Shown: positions 12,306 through 24,563 of the stretch, one piece after another
How the letters are laid out: every line of letters starts with the position of its first letter
Numbering within the stretch: the first letter of the stretch is position 1
From: Apoderus coryli
Taxonomy: Eukaryota > Arthropoda > Insecta > Coleoptera > Attelabidae
NCBI GenBank assembly: GCA_911728435.2
Contig: OU452205.1
Location: 13,150,260 to 13,214,259, forward strand
Length of the DNA stretch: 64,000 nt
Direction: 5' to 3'
Translations under genes and position numbers: made by a program
The notes under the pieces: model-generated
Seen by the model: the letters and a program-made list of their open reading frames with translations, nothing else
What the model was told of the DNA's origin: nothing
Database searches by the model: none

Positions 12306-14650
12306 TTAATAACAGTGTTCCGTTGTTATAGAATTTTTCCGTAGTCTCCCCATGATGGTAGTACTGTTTTTTCCCTCTTTTAAACTAACAGTTTTCCTAT
12401 AAATAAACCTGAATAATACTCGAAAATAGCACACGCAAACTGACAGACCGAGAAAAATAAGCTTACATTGATAACGCAGTGAACTGGAGTAGGCTCCGCA
12501 CCACTTCATTGTGTGTCCGTCAAAATCATATAGATCGTTGGTTCTCGCTAAATACCTTTTGGTAAAGTCTAAAATTCAACAAACTTGAACAACATAACCA
12601 ATATTAGCGCTCAGTTAAATTGATTTTTGTCACACAATGAAGTTTTTGTTTGGTATTAGAAAATAGTGTATTGTAGATCATAAATAGGTAGGTACATATG
12701 TTGCTTTACTTAAACATTTTTATAATAACTTCGTGTAAAAATATCACAAAATTAGTACATATTACATAAGCGTAAACACTGAAACACATTTTTAACATGA
12801 AGAGTATATTATGGCTTGTGAACACACTAAATGGTTAAAGTTTAAATTAAAACAATCATGAGTAAACTATATAATGTTATAGAAATAATCCATTGTACGT
12901 GGAGTTTATGATGTGGAGAAGACGAAGTTTGATTTATCATTAAACTATATAATATAGCATAAATTAATTATATTAAAATTCATATCGTAACAAGTAACAA
13001 TGTTATCCCGTTATTTAATTAGTTTTATAAAAACACAGTATTGAGCAGAATAAAAATGCTTGAGTTTGAGTAATATCCTGCGTGTGTTTTTTACTGCCGC
13101 TGCCACACTTGTTTTGTTCTTTCTACCAAGAGGTCTCGTATGAGTTCAAGTGGTCTGTTTCTAATGTTGTTTTATCTCTCCTTTGGTCCACTATATATCA
13201 AAGTTTAGAATGGACGTCGTTTGTACGTGCCGCGGTTGGCATGATGCCACCACTATATACCCTTTGCTTTGGCTATGCTATACTAGATCCTTCGTATGTA
13301 TGTGTGTGTGTGTGTGTGTTGTTGAGAAAAGGGTCTGAATAACGACGTGCCCAACGGCTGCCGCCGCCAACCGCCTGCTGTGATCCTCCCGCCTGCTGCT
13401 TGCCTGCCTGCTGGCTGCTTAATGTTCAAAAACAGAATGCCAGTAAATTCCTCCAAGTTTGGAGTTTCATATCTCTAACAACCAATAGTGTACACTTGTT
13501 GTCGGTTTGAAATTAAAGATGACTGTAGTATTCCCTTAATATTACTTTACTCCCATATCTAAATAATCTTTTTGACAAACACACTTGCAAAGTTAATCTT
13601 ATCGATCAAATGATATACTGTTTAATAAATATTCGTCTTCAGTTTACCTCTATTTTATGGAAGATATTGAGTATTAAACAGTGAAAGTTCGTTGGCACCA
13701 ACCGCGTTTTGGTCTAGTATTGCAAGCTACACATTTATAATGAAACTTTCATGAAAAACAGTTTCACGGTTGCTTTGAGTCTATCGTAAATGTGTGTCCC
13801 GGTTAACCCGTCCATTGTTGCAAAATCACCTTTCGTCTGACCATAATTTACGTACAACTATGTTTAGATTCCTATCTTAGCCTCCTTAAAAGTCAACGGC
13901 AAGATATCTGGTCAGTTGGTCTTCAAGACTGTAATTTTCTATAATGATATAAGGTTTATATTTATTACATACTAATATTTTAATAGGCGTTTTCTTTTTT
14001 ATTTTTCCTTTTTTGAGTAACATACCTAACATGTTAGTCTCACCGACATCCTGTTCTAATGAAGTGGGAATTCTTCTTTGGGGTTTGTTAGGCGATTCGT
14101 TCTCTCACATTATTCTTCTTTATACTCTTGCAAATATTTTTGTAGGCGGAATTCTTCATTCCAGGTTATAATACTGATACTGAACAGCAATAGAAGCATC
14201 ATAAAATCAGAATTTCATTTTAATCAATAATTAAAGTTTGTGCTACAAATAAATTGTATACACAAAACATATCTGTTGTTTGTTAGTTGTTCCCCAAGCC
14301 TATACAAACGAAATCTTTCTTTCAGATTATTCCTGATCGACATATAATACTAATAATAATAGCATTTATTTTCCTAACAGTTTACAAACCCTTTACAGGA
14401 CAAATATCTTAAATTATCACCAATGATACAATTTCCAATACATTGATATATAACAGATAAAACAAAAATCAATAATTCCAACCCCATCATAACAATTCTG
14501 ATTACTAAAGTGCTCAGTGGCACATCCTAGAAGTTCACTCAAACGAAACCAGAATCAAAGATATCACAGTTCGCACAAATACAATTGTAGTTAGCAGGGG
14601 CGGCTAGTTCTATGAGGCAAGTGACTTTTTAACCAATTAAGATTTGTTTG
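12306..14650. other. Gene-free stretch
   Basis: Nothing supported as a gene. Holds a (GT)n run at 13301-13319, a CTGC-rich patch at 13345-13420, and an (AAT)n run at 14349-14361 that may be the tail of a minus-strand LINE. Confidence 0.4.
13301..13319. repeat. (TG)n microsatellite
   Basis: Nine consecutive TG dinucleotides preceded by GTATGTA. Confidence 0.9.
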
Positions 14651-14654
14651 CAGA

Positions 14655-15338
14655 TTGATAGATTGTATACCTACGCACATGATGCTTTGTTTTAAATTAT
14701 GAGAATAACTGTTATGTAAATCGTACATCCATTTAAGATTCGCCATCAAATGAGGCAACAATGCCCTTCCCCCGGCTTGCCCGTCGGCCAACGCACAACG
14801 AGAATAGGCCAACGTCAATAAAAACATCCATACTTGCCGTAATTAAATCATTTTAAGAGCGAGGCACTGCCTCTCGTCCTTATGCACGGCGAGTTGCGAC
14901 TTTAATTATTGTTATCTACTACCACATTGATTAATATTAGTCTACGGTTTTTTTATTAAACAGAAACTGATCAGCCAACAGTTACTGCACACATATTTGT
15001 GTGTTTTACAAATTTTTTTTATGTTTACTAATTTATGTGAGTTGAGCTGATTATCTATTGTATTGCTATTAATTGCATATTCATTCTTCGAGGGCATGTA
15101 CTCATGTACGTATTTTATTTTCAAAGTATTTATTATATGAGTACACATTCCATTTAGCTCTATCCAACGTTAAACTTAAACACATTAACAACAGTTGGAG
15201 TTGCACAATTCTGTCTAGCATAGTAGGTATTTCTGCAGCAAAACATTAATGTGTGAAACAGAGATAGTAAGTCCGGCATTGCCTCTTCAAGCGTTTTTAG
15301 ATGTACAGCAAATTGAGTGACAAAGACAAAATAAATGA
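14655..15338. repeat. Dispersed repeat, copy 1
   Basis: About 680 bp that recurs in inverted orientation at 62612-63300 with many substitutions. Both copies keep a GC-rich segment, the palindromic-looking CTCGTCC/GGACGAG neighbourhood, and a hydrophobic reading frame with 'LKTLEEAMPDL...LFHTL'. Probably an unclassified transposable element; no named domain recognised. Confidence 0.65.
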
Positions 15339-15486
15339 GAAGTAAAATGCCCCATCCACGCCTGTCTATATGTCCCTTCATTTACTACTTAGTGTTCTCT
15401 CGCTTTGACCTATTGATCATGCCTTATCTTTGATTTTTGTTCAATTCATTTTTACTTCATATGTTTTGATTATAATATTACTATAG

Positions 15487-15520
15487 TAGGTACCTATATA
15501 TATATATATATATATATATA
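15487..15520. repeat. (TA)n microsatellite
   Basis: Uninterrupted TA run directly abutting the start of the tRNA-like tandem array. Confidence 0.9.
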
Positions 15521-15575
15521 GGCGTAGCACAGCACATAGGAAGCAAGGCATGTATTAAAGAAGTTTCATTCATGT

Positions 15576-15648
15576 GCCACGATAGTTTAATTGGTTAAAA
15601 CACCTGACCGGCAATTGGGAGATGTTGGTTCAAATCCAGCTTGTGTCA
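15576..15648 (+). tRNA. tRNA-like gene 1 (anticodon position GGC)
   Basis: A complete 73-nt cloverleaf can be drawn. Acceptor GCCACGA pairs with TTGTGTC (one C-T mismatch, one G-T). The D-arm is GTTT/AAAC with GG in the loop. The anticodon arm is CCTGA/TTGGG with loop CCGGCAA. The variable loop is 4 nt, and the T-arm is GTTGG/CCAGC with loop TTCAAAT. Box A (TAGTTTAATTGG) and box B (GGTTCAAATCC) fit RNA polymerase III consensus, and TTTTTTT follows 6 nt downstream. Position 33 is C instead of the near-universal U, so decoding as tRNA-Ala is doubtful. It is a tRNA-derived Pol III unit or SINE head. Confidence 0.55.
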
Positions 15649-15896
15649 CGAGATTTTTTTGATTCGTACAAGTTAGTTTATTTCATTTTTCTTTGTATAT
15701 CGGTGATATACTATACTCTGTCAACTTAGTTGAATATCTTTGTTTGTTTATTTATATTTATTTGCGACGAGCAAAAGAGAAATAACATTGCATTATGGCA
15801 GTGTGTAGTCTATGTTGCCTTTGAATTAAAAGGTCGAGGCGTAGCACAGCACATAGGAAGCAAGGCATGTACGAATTAAAGAAGTTTCATTTATGT

Positions 15897-15969
15897 GCCA
15901 CGATAGTTTAATTGGTTAAAACACCTGACCGGCAATTGGGAGATGTTGGTTCAAATCCAGCTTGTGTCA
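15897..15969 (+). tRNA. tRNA-like gene 2, identical to copy 1
   Basis: The same 73 nt without a single difference from copy 1, including C33 and both Pol III boxes, and followed by the same oligo-T terminator. Confidence 0.55.
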
Positions 15970-16223
15970 CGAGATTTTTTTGATTCGTACAAGTTAGTTT
16001 ATTTCATTTTTCTTTGTATATCGGTGATATACTATACTCTGTCAACTTAGTTGAATATCTTTGTTTGTTTATTTATATTTATATTTATTTGCGACGAGCA
16101 AAAGAGAAATAACATTGCATTATGGCAGTGTGTAGTCTATGTTGCCTTTGAATTAAAAGGTCGAGGCGTAGCACAGCACATAGGAAGCAAGGCATGTACG
16201 AATTAAAGAAGTTTCATTCATGT

Positions 16224-16296
16224 GCCACGATAGTTTAATTGGTTAAAACACCTGACCGGCAATTGGGAGATGTTGGTTCAAATCCAGCTTGTGTCA
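16224..16296 (+). tRNA. tRNA-like gene 3, identical to copy 1
   Basis: The tRNA part is identical to the other two. The first difference is just outside it (GTG instead of GAG before the T run). Confidence 0.55.
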
Positions 16297-16471
16297 CGTG
16301 ATTTTTTTGATTCGTACAAGTTAGTTTATTTCATTTTTCTTTGTATATCGGTGATATACTATACTCTGTCAACTTAGTTGAATATCTTTGTTTGTTTATT
16401 TATATATATATAAGCTAAGGGAAAATATTCACTTAAAGTGACTCAACTAGTAGTTGAATAAATTCTATATA

Positions 16472-17925
16472 CAGGGTGAGTCACGAGGAACTTTACATAC
16501 TTCTACCAGAAGTAGAGGCACGTTAGGGGATTATCAAATGACCATTAAAAAATGTCTCCTTGTTTTGATTATTAATATACAGAGTGAATTATGGATCTTC
16601 ACCAAAACAATGTTTCGTCATATCTTTTCAATGATTAAGTTGATTTATCTCATTTTTTTATAAAAGTGTGTATTGGTGCCTGGCAACTAACTGACATATT
16701 CAGAATTGAGAAAATCCAGGTCCGTCTTCGAGAAAATTAGTGGTACTGCTTCATATTCAACACTTCACCCTGTATATGATTTCTAAAAAATCTGATATAA
16801 TTTTTTCAGAGGGCATAAATAGACAGTTGAATTTTTTGTTACACTCACCTCACATTTCCAATTAAAGATTCATTTTATAGCCAAACTGAAAATTGGCAAT
16901 AATCAAGTCTCTTACTGTATAATAATGTTTAGTTATTAAAAAGAAATCTTCAAAATAGACAGAAATGACACACACTGTGCTCCAGTATGGTAAATTGGTA
17001 AATACCATAATTTGAATTGATTTACAGGGCCGGATTTAAAAATCTGGCATATCTAGTTCATACCAATAATTCACTCTGTATGTAACTTTCTCCCCCGTAA
17101 TAGACAAAAAACAGATAAAAAATGTTTGGAATAACCTAGTTTTCCTATTTGTTTGAGGAAAACTCATGGATTTCATTTTGAACATCTTTTATAATCGTAA
17201 TGTTTATTAAATTTGTTGTTTGGTTATTGTTTTTTATTTTATTTCTTAATTTATGAATAAACATTTCCCTGGCTTGTTCATTTCATTCCGATTATAGACA
17301 CATGATTTTTCCTCAAACAAATAAGAAAACTAGGTTATTACAAACATTTTTTATCTGTTTTCTGTCTATTACGGGTGGAAAAAGTTACATACAGGGTGAA
17401 TTATTGGGATGAACCAGATATGCCAGATTTTTAAATCCGGCCCTGTAAATCAATTCAAATTATGGTATTTACCATCTTGGAGCACAGTGTGTGTCATATC
17501 TGTCTATTTTGGAGATTTCTTTTTAATAACTAAACATTATAATACAGTAAGATACTGTTTCGATTTGGCTCTAAAATTAATCTTTAATTGGAAATGTGAG
17601 GTGAGTGGAACAAAAAATTCAAATACCCAGGCCTAACTGTTATGCCCTGTGATTTTTGACCTGACGGACCTGACGGACCTGGATTTTCTCAATTCTGAAT
17701 ATGTCAGTTAGTTGTCAGGCACCAATACACACTTTTATAAAAAAATTAGATAATCAACTTAATCATTGAAAAGATATGACGAAACATTGTTTTGGTGAAG
17801 TTCCATTATTCACCCTGTATATTAATAATGAAAACAAGGAGACAGTTTTTAATAGTTATTTGATGATCCCCTAATGTGCCTCTACTTATGGTAGAAGTAT
17901 GTACAGTTACTCGTGACTCACCCTG
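16472..17925. mobile_element. Giant palindromic foldback element, copy 1
   Basis: Ends CAGGGTGAGTCAC / reverse complement, flanked by TA. The left arm (16472-17150) and right arm (17305-17925) are inverted copies over more than 600 bp, leaving about 150 bp in the centre. Across the left arm/centre junction (about 17161-17190) lies 'FHFEHLL' plus a stop, the C-terminal signature of an IS630/Tc1-type transposase also seen at 22206-22375. It is therefore probably a non-autonomous Tc1/mariner derivative. A second copy is at 43719-46222. Confidence 0.8.
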
Positions 17926-17929
17926 TATA

Positions 17930-18792
17930 CTAAACAGCGCATTCGGGAGTATCGGGCTTGAACTAAATATAGAGAAAAGACAGATTCGCTACCAGCCTGC
18001 ACCAAATACTGTGGCGGTCCCACCACATATTCGAATTAACGGAGACAGACTTCAGAACATCGAGAGTTTCTCTTACCTCGGCAGCATTCTCGCGGCGAAT
18101 GCAAATATCGATGATGAAATTCGGCATCGTATAAGGTGGGAAAGTGCATCTTTTGGCCGACTGAGTTCCTACCCTTATGTATCGCCGTGAGTGTTGGACC
18201 ACTTATCTGAGGCATTTAAACGCCCTAGGGAAGTACCATTAACGATGTCTTAGAAGAATTCTCGAAATAAAATGGAATGGCACCGACGAACAAACATCAG
18301 CGTGTTGGAGGAAGCTGAGTCAACTAGTATCGAGGCGATGATTGTGAGGCACCAGCTTCGATGGACTGGACACGTAATCCGCATGCCAACGGAACGCCTT
18401 CCCAAGAGAATCCATTATTCACAGCTTAAGGTCGGCTCACGAAATCAGAGGGGGCTGCAAAAGAGGTACAAGGATGTTCTTAAGACCAACATGAAGAAGT
18501 GTGAGAATAAATCGCGAACAACCGACCGAGATGGAGGCGTACCATTTACGAGGGTCATCAAGTTTTTGAAGAGCAGCGTCGACGACATGAGGATGCAAAG
18601 AGACAGCATCGAAAGGAGAGAGAACGCATCGACGGGGCAGCGCACCTACAACAGCTGGTAAATTATGGTGATTGGGTGTGTCAATTTTGAGACAAGGTTT
18701 GCGGCTCGAGGATCGGTCTTTAGAGTTCACAAGATAAATCCCTGAGTTGGAATAATTCATACTCGTTAGCGAGTGAATGATGATGATGATCT
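17930..18792 (+). pseudogene. Non-LTR retrotransposon 3' fragment
   Basis: 5'-truncated element. The first frame (17934-18190) has 'INGDRLQNIESFSYLGS', typical of the region after the RT domain. The frame shifts through 'YRRECWTTYLRHL' near 18177-18215. The next frame (18272-18660) has 'LRWTGHVIRMPTERLPKRI' and 'KKRYKDVLKTNMKKC'. After its stop, a decayed 'CGSRIGLY' zinc-knuckle-like tail remains. It ends in a (TGA)n tract at 18776-18792, a usual LINE 3' tail. It starts directly at the border of the foldback element. Confidence 0.8.
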
Positions 18793-18794
18793 AT

Positions 18795-20130
18795 AACTTC
18801 CATCCTGTGGAGAGGTGATGATTCTGTTTCTAAACATAGACGGATCCAACCATTTATAGTTGGTTCTTTTCAGCCTTTTCTTTCTCTTCTTTATATGTCA
18901 ATAAAAACAGCCAACGCTGTATATTTATTAAGGGACTGGGGAATTTTCAAAATTTAGTTTATTAAAATATTTGAAGTTTCAGTCCCACTAATATGCTGAA
19001 ATAATAATTAAATATGTGCTTAAAATTTACAAACACTTGGTAATTATTATACGAATCATTTTGAACACATTAGGTATGCCTAAAAAAGTAAACATAATCT
19101 TTTGTTCCCATTATATTTCCTCGTTTTTTTATATTATGGTATTTTGTATTTACCATTTTATGTTCTGTACGTATATACTTTTTATATCGATCGCTGTTTT
19201 TTGTCAATTTTTTGTGCGTTTTGAAAAACATAGAATGCTGCGATATAGGTATGTATTATAATATGTTTATTATTTAGTTTGAGTTAAAATATTGTTCTTA
19301 ACGTATTAGGGTGCTGTGTCGGTACATTACGTCGCGTGTCGGTATTTGCCGGGGCATTATTATCAGGTACCGAAAGCAATTTGAACGGTTTTTGAATTGA
19401 TTTCAAACGTTCGCAGTTTTAAATAAAAAGATACAATAATTAACCGTTATTTTCGGTGGTGAATATTGTAAATTAATTTGTTATGATAATATTGTGGGGT
19501 AAGTCGTAGTAAATAATTATAGTTACACACTTCTTTTGACAATTAACTGTTTTATTATCTATTAATTTGTTGTATTGTGTCCTTAATATAAATCCTGAGA
19601 TGATGATATGACCTGAAATGGACACCTAATTTTCCAATATTTGTTGTTTTATATGTGATTGTTTTATTATAATAAATTTTTTATTTCTCAATTTATAATA
19701 TATTAAATAATGTTAGAATCTTATAGAGAATCAAAAAAATTAGTTATATATAGGGTTTTCCAAAAGAAAAACATATGCAATACGTCTATTTACTACACGA
19801 ACTACCCTATATAGGTACATTTCTGATACGTCGTAAACGTACAACTTAAAACCATAGGCGTTTTTTTCCAAAAAAATTTCCTCAAAATTTTATAAAATTT
19901 ATGCGTGACTTTTGGTCCTCACTCTAAATAAAAAAACGGACATTTACATTTCAGATTAAAATATAAGCCCTAATTATTTTTTTCAATTTTGCAAACTATT
20001 TTTTTTTTTGATTCCAATAGTTCTAAAAGATACTACAGCAGAAACCCTAAAAACTGTATATTAATTTTTTTTTTCTATCATCCATAATAACGGCTCTAGC
20101 TGGGCCTCAAGATATAATGAATAAATTATA
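18795..20130. other. Gene-free stretch with a dispersed repeat piece
   Basis: No gene. The segment 19968-20060 (TACTACAGCAGAAA...) recurs directly at 28724-28802 and inverted at about 27975-28075. The hydrophobic frame at 19016-19261 is AT-driven and has no domain. Confidence 0.4.
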
Positions 20131-20344
20131 CAGGGTAGCCCATTAGTGTGTGGGCGGAAGATATCTCAAAATCTATATGCGATAGATACAAAAATCCTTC
20201 ACAAAACTTTTAGGCAAAAATGTTTTCAATTATACAGAGTAGTTCACAAACGCACAGCATGCCAAAGTTGCATTTTCTTAATGCGACACCCTGTATAAGT
20301 TTCTAGTAAACATAGAACCATATGATATTGTCGAATACATAAGT

Positions 20345-20466
20345 AATACTAATTTATAGCATGTCCATAATAGTTAATTTCTTTGTATATGGTTTGTAAG
20401 ACGTTATTTCTTTTTATGTAACTTACATGATATTGAAATAAAGAACATTATTATTATTATTATTAT
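20345..20466 (+). mobile_element. Short LINE 3' end with (ATT)n tail
   Basis: About 120 bp ending in GAAATAAAGAAC followed by seven ATT repeats, matching the 3' structure of the LINE at 1370-2465. Severely 5'-truncated insertion just inside the left terminal repeat. Confidence 0.6.
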
Positions 20467-20510
20467 GTAATATACATATATATGGAGACTATTAGTTTCA
20501 TGAAAAATTT

Positions 20511-21830
20511 TTTCGCGTTCAAAAATAGTGTAAAATGGGGTAAAAAAGACTTTAAAAAAACGTATTTCTTGAACATCGCAGAAATATTAACTAGTTTTTT
20601 ATAGCTTTGATAGAATATATCTTATAATAATAACTTACTTTCATAGGCGTTCGTAAGTAGTGGAAAAAGGGTCAAAACAAACAATATATATTTCCTAAAC
20701 TTATCCGAGATATGGAAGAATTTCTCATAGTTGTGATACAATATAAGCAAAAAAATATTCCATAACAGAATTGGTTCACACAGGCGTTCGAAAATAGTCT
20801 AAAAAAAGGTTCAAAAACGAAAAAAAAAATGTTTCCCAAATATACCAGAAAAATTGGCTAATTGCTTGATATAAGATAATCTACAAAATGCAGCATGAAA
20901 TTTTTATTTACATAGGCGTTCGTAAATAGTAGAAAAAATAAAATAAATAAAATAAAAAAATATTCAAAATGTAGTAAAAAATTTCATATTTAACTAGTTC
21001 ATATGGTGTTCAAAATACACGACAAAAATTAATGTACCATAGGCGTCCGTGCAAATTCTATAAAACGGTTAAAAAAAATTTGTATCCGTAATAACTCAAA
21101 AACCACTTAACGGATTTTAACCACATTTGGTACGAAAATACTACAGGATATTATTTATAGGTGGTGATTAACATTGAGCGTAGGCAAGGGGTTTAAAAGA
21201 GGGTTCAAAAATTTAAAAAATCATAGTTCTTAAACTTATCCGAAATATTGAATAATTTTTTGTGCGTTTAATTAAATATATCCTAAAATATTCAACCTAA
21301 ACAATTAGACCACATTGACATCCGAAAAAAGTGTAAAATAGGGTAAAAAGATTAGAAAAAAACGTATTTCTTAATCATAGCCGAAATATTGACTAGTTAT
21401 TTATAGCTTTAATAGAATATAGCCTATAAAATGTGTTATAAATAACTTGTTTTCATAGGCGTTCGTAAATAGTGTAAAAAGGGTCAAAATAAAAAAATAT
21501 ATACTTCCTTATTCGATATACGGAATAATTTTTCATAGTTGTGATAGAATATAATCTAAAAAATGTTACGTCAATGAACTGGTTCACACAGGCGTTCGAA
21601 AATAGTGTCAAAAAGGGTCAAAAATTAAAAAAAAAATTCCCAAATATATCAGAAAAATTGGCTAATTATACATTGATATAAGCATAACAATTTTGTTTAC
21701 ATTGGCGTTCGCAAATAGTAGAAAAGGGGGCAAAATAAATTTTATAATTAAACTAACAAAAATCAACTTTTTTGTGTACAAGAACTTGGCTTAGAAGATC
21801 TGAAATATAAAATATGTACGTATAAATAGT
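20511..21830 (+). repeat. ~132-bp satellite, about 10 units
   Basis: A diverged unit anchored on 'CATAGGCGTTCGTAAATAGT' recurs at 20511, 20642, 20779, 20911, 21038, 21171, 21313, 21454, 21587 and 21700 (spacings 113-142 bp). Units also share 'GTAAAAAGGGTCAAAA' and '(T)ATCCGAAATATTG'. Unit 1 resembles unit 7 and unit 2 resembles unit 8, indicating a higher-order repeat of six units (about 802 bp). Confidence 0.85.
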
Positions 21831-22205
21831 GCCTCCAAAGAGAAGAAAAAGGAACAAAACCCGATACTTAAAAAAATAGCTGATGTCTGAAACAAAAAAA
21901 ATTTGTATTCATTTTAGATAAATGACAAAAAGGTCATAAAATTATTAGTTTTACACTTAAATATAGAGAGCTGTTCGTTCCTCGAAAGCAACAGTTTATT
22001 TTTATTTAAAAACAAAAAATTTAAATTACATGTTTATTTTAATAATTTAAAAAGAGACGCTCTTAAAAAATGAAAATATATTTTTTTCGGCAATTTAAGT
22101 TTAAATAGAATAAAATCTTAGCTTAAATTAAATAAAAAAAATCCTATTACTTTGCTTGTGCAAGTACACGAACTAAATTAAAGTAAATTATAAACAATGA
22201 AGTGT

Positions 22206-22375
22206 TAGAAAATTTATTTTAACAAATGCTCAAAATGTCGACCACCTTGTTGGCGACACTTCTGCAATCTTAAAATAAATTAATTTTTAGCTCGTTGGAG
22301 CATTTTGGAAGCAATGGATGCAAAAACATTTCGTATTCTAATTTTCATGTCTTCTACGGTGCTGGTGACTTACGG
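22206..22375 (-). pseudogene. Tc1/IS630-type transposase C-terminus
   Basis: Minus-strand translation gives 'VTSTVEDMKIRIRNVF' followed, after one stop, by 'RLQKCRQQGGRHFEHLL' and the terminal stop. 'GGRHFEHLL' is a hallmark C-terminus of this transposase group. The rest of the catalytic domain is unrecognisable upstream. Confidence 0.7.
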
Positions 22376-23074
22376 TAAACTATTCCTTTTTTTTCGATAG
22401 GGGTTGGGTTGTAGGAACTTTTATTTGAAAATTATCAAAATAAAGCTGTAATTTAACTTCTTTGTTTTAAATAGAAAATAAAACTAATTAAAATGACCAA
22501 ATTTGTCGGCAAATTACCTAATAATTTTTTATTAAAAATCGGTTAGCCTTAAGTTTATGAAATATGATATAAATCAAAAGTATGGACTTTTCAAATTTAA
22601 GCAGCATTACACACATTTTCCCATAAAAATACAATTTAGAAAATGTGACCACCCTGCAAAATTTACAAATCAGAGGTCAATAAAATCCAGGAAACCGGAG
22701 AAAAGAAGGGAATTCAAACGGATCTGAGACCAAAAATCTTGTATTTTAGAGCGGCATTTATTTATGTTAAAATATACAGGGTGTCGCATTAATAAAAAGC
22801 AAGTGTGGTCTGCTGAGCGTTTGTGAACTACCCTGTATAATTGGAAACATTTTTGGGTTGTACATCTCTTCAGTGCCTAAAAGTTTTGTAAATGATTTTT
22901 TTTGTCTATCGCTTATAGATCTTGAAATATCTTCCGGCTACACACTAATGGACCACCCTGTATATCTAGCATTTTACGCAGGATCCAAAAAAAATTAATA
23001 ATATATAGGCTGTTCTATTTGAAATAAGCAAGTTGACATAAAATTCCCGTATAATTATCGGAAGTGCGATTATC

Positions 23075-23667
23075 TTGACTTGTCTTAATTTCTACCAGTT
23101 ACAAACGCGCAATTTTGAATTACAAATGTTTTTTTCTTAAGTTAGTTCCGCCTAAACGAGTACTGACTTTATGGCCTCGTGCCACTTTTTGAGTAACATA
23201 CAGCGAGCTCAGTTTTTAGTTTTATCAATTATTGTTAAAATCAATCCTTAACTAAAATGGAGCAGTATAAGTGTCGCCCGTCCGGGGTTCGAACCAACTA
23301 CACACCGGTACAACCTGCTCCTGATTTACAAATGGTTTCTAGATGGAAAAACTTTATGACAGCACCTGTCAGCAGTTTTTTCGAGTTTTTCCGCGGCAAA
23401 ACTTGACAGCTTGTTATCACCAAAAATTACAGTACCCTTGATAACAATGTTTGCCGAATAATCTACTACTCAAATACCATTCGGGCATCTAATTTTGCCT
23501 GTGAAAAAAAAAATCGAAAAACACAATGCAAAGTAATTTTTTTTTTTAAAATGCCTTCGTGCAGGTGGAGCAAAACCAGCACTCACTTCTTGTTAAAATA
23601 TTACTTAGCAACGTGTTTTCTCCATTTTTTTTTTTGGAAAATTAGATGCCCTTATGATATTACTTAC
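23075..23667. mobile_element. Insertion in unit A, SINE-like candidate
   Basis: Copy B runs straight through this point (GATTATCTTGA joined to AAATATTTTAGC), so about 593 bp are inserted only in copy A. It includes a GGTTCGAACC box-B-like string near 23287, but no full tRNA fold could be drawn. Nature uncertain. Confidence 0.5.
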
Positions 23668-24563
23668 GAAAATATTTTAGCAATGTGGCATATCTATCGA
23701 CTTTAGTAGACCCCTCAATTTTCACAAAATGTCATAATTATAGTTTTCGCAATATGTACCTATCGTGATTACTCCTGCAGAAACACCCTGTAGATACAAG
23801 TTAATATTTTAAAATTTCATCAAGATATATTTTACAGAAACATAGTGTCGCGAATGATGACTCAGTTGTTTACTTTCTAGGTGAATTTTTGTTCTGTTTT
23901 TATATTATTATTTGTACTATTTTAAAATATTTTCTAGAAGTACAGTATAGAATTTTTTCTAGGTACGTTTTTATATTTTTGTGGCAGGGCGATTTATCTT
24001 TTTTGCGTATTATTTTCCAATACGTTTTATAAAGTTCTTATGTTTTAAATATTATTTCGCTCAGTTTATAAACTTTCGTTGAACTGTAAGGGTGTGTGTT
24101 ATAGTTTCTTTGTTTATTTTGCAGATATTTATCACAGTCGCTGTCGTCGGGTCTATCGCGTAATACTAATCTGTTCGTGTATGTGAACAAATACGTTATG
24201 CGATTTTTAATGTCGAGCTACTTACGTTGTTAATCCAAATGTGTTATTTTGTGAAAAATTATGTGCTTTGATAGACGTGAAGCCTGAGAATTGGTATGGA
24301 AATGGTATGCAGGAGTATAAGCAAAGGAAGGAGTATTAGGTGTAAGTTACTTCAATTTTAATATTGATAACTTTCTAAGGGCGAACGACGTGAGGGTACA
24401 TCAGCCTGCAGCTCAAAATGCCTACATTTTTGGAATTATTTTTTATGTGATTATAGTATTACATTAATAATTAGAGTTTCTAGTTAACGTAATGACCCGC
24501 AGAATTTTACACATTTTATTAACTTTATATATAATGCTTACCTTAGAGCTGAATGAAACTTAA

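Larger units (their letters stand above)
15521..16402 (+). repeat. Tandem array, 2.7 units of ~320 bp with a tRNA-like core
   Basis: Units start with GGCGTAGCACAGCACATAGG at 15521, 15838 and 16165 (spacing 317 and 327 bp); the third is cut off near 16402 in a TA-rich tract. Units are nearly identical. Each holds a leader of about 55 bp, a 73-nt tRNA-like sequence, an oligo-T run, and a long AT-rich spacer. The near-identity implies recent tandem duplication or homogenisation. Confidence 0.9.
20131..22960. mobile_element. TIR element enclosing a satellite and transposase relic
   Basis: Terminal inverted repeats of about 170-180 bp (20131-20297 and 22777-22960) begin CAGGGTAGCCCATTAGTGTG and CAGGGTGGTCCATTAGTGTG, each flanked by TA. 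Between them lie a truncated LINE tail (20345-20466), a ~132-bp satellite (20511-21830), and a minus-strand transposase C-terminus (22206-22375). This is a Tc1/mariner-type element whose interior has been expanded by tandem repeats. Confidence 0.75.

Noticed and set aside
15160..15381. Candidate conserved protein 'LKTLEEAMPDL...'
   Set aside because: Present in both copies of a dispersed repeat but with no known domain and a different start in each copy; treated as transposon sequence, not a host gene.
18437..18760. Minus-strand ORFs of 66-107 codons
   Set aside because: Antisense shadows of the plus-strand LINE coding region.
19016..19261. Hydrophobic 81-codon ORF resembling membrane segments
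   Set aside because: T-rich DNA always yields Phe/Ile/Leu-rich frames; no start context, no homology recognised.
23258..23340. tRNA gene suggested by GGTTCGAACC
   Set aside because: The box-B string is itself palindromic. T-stem pairs poorly and no acceptor, D or anticodon arm could be drawn.
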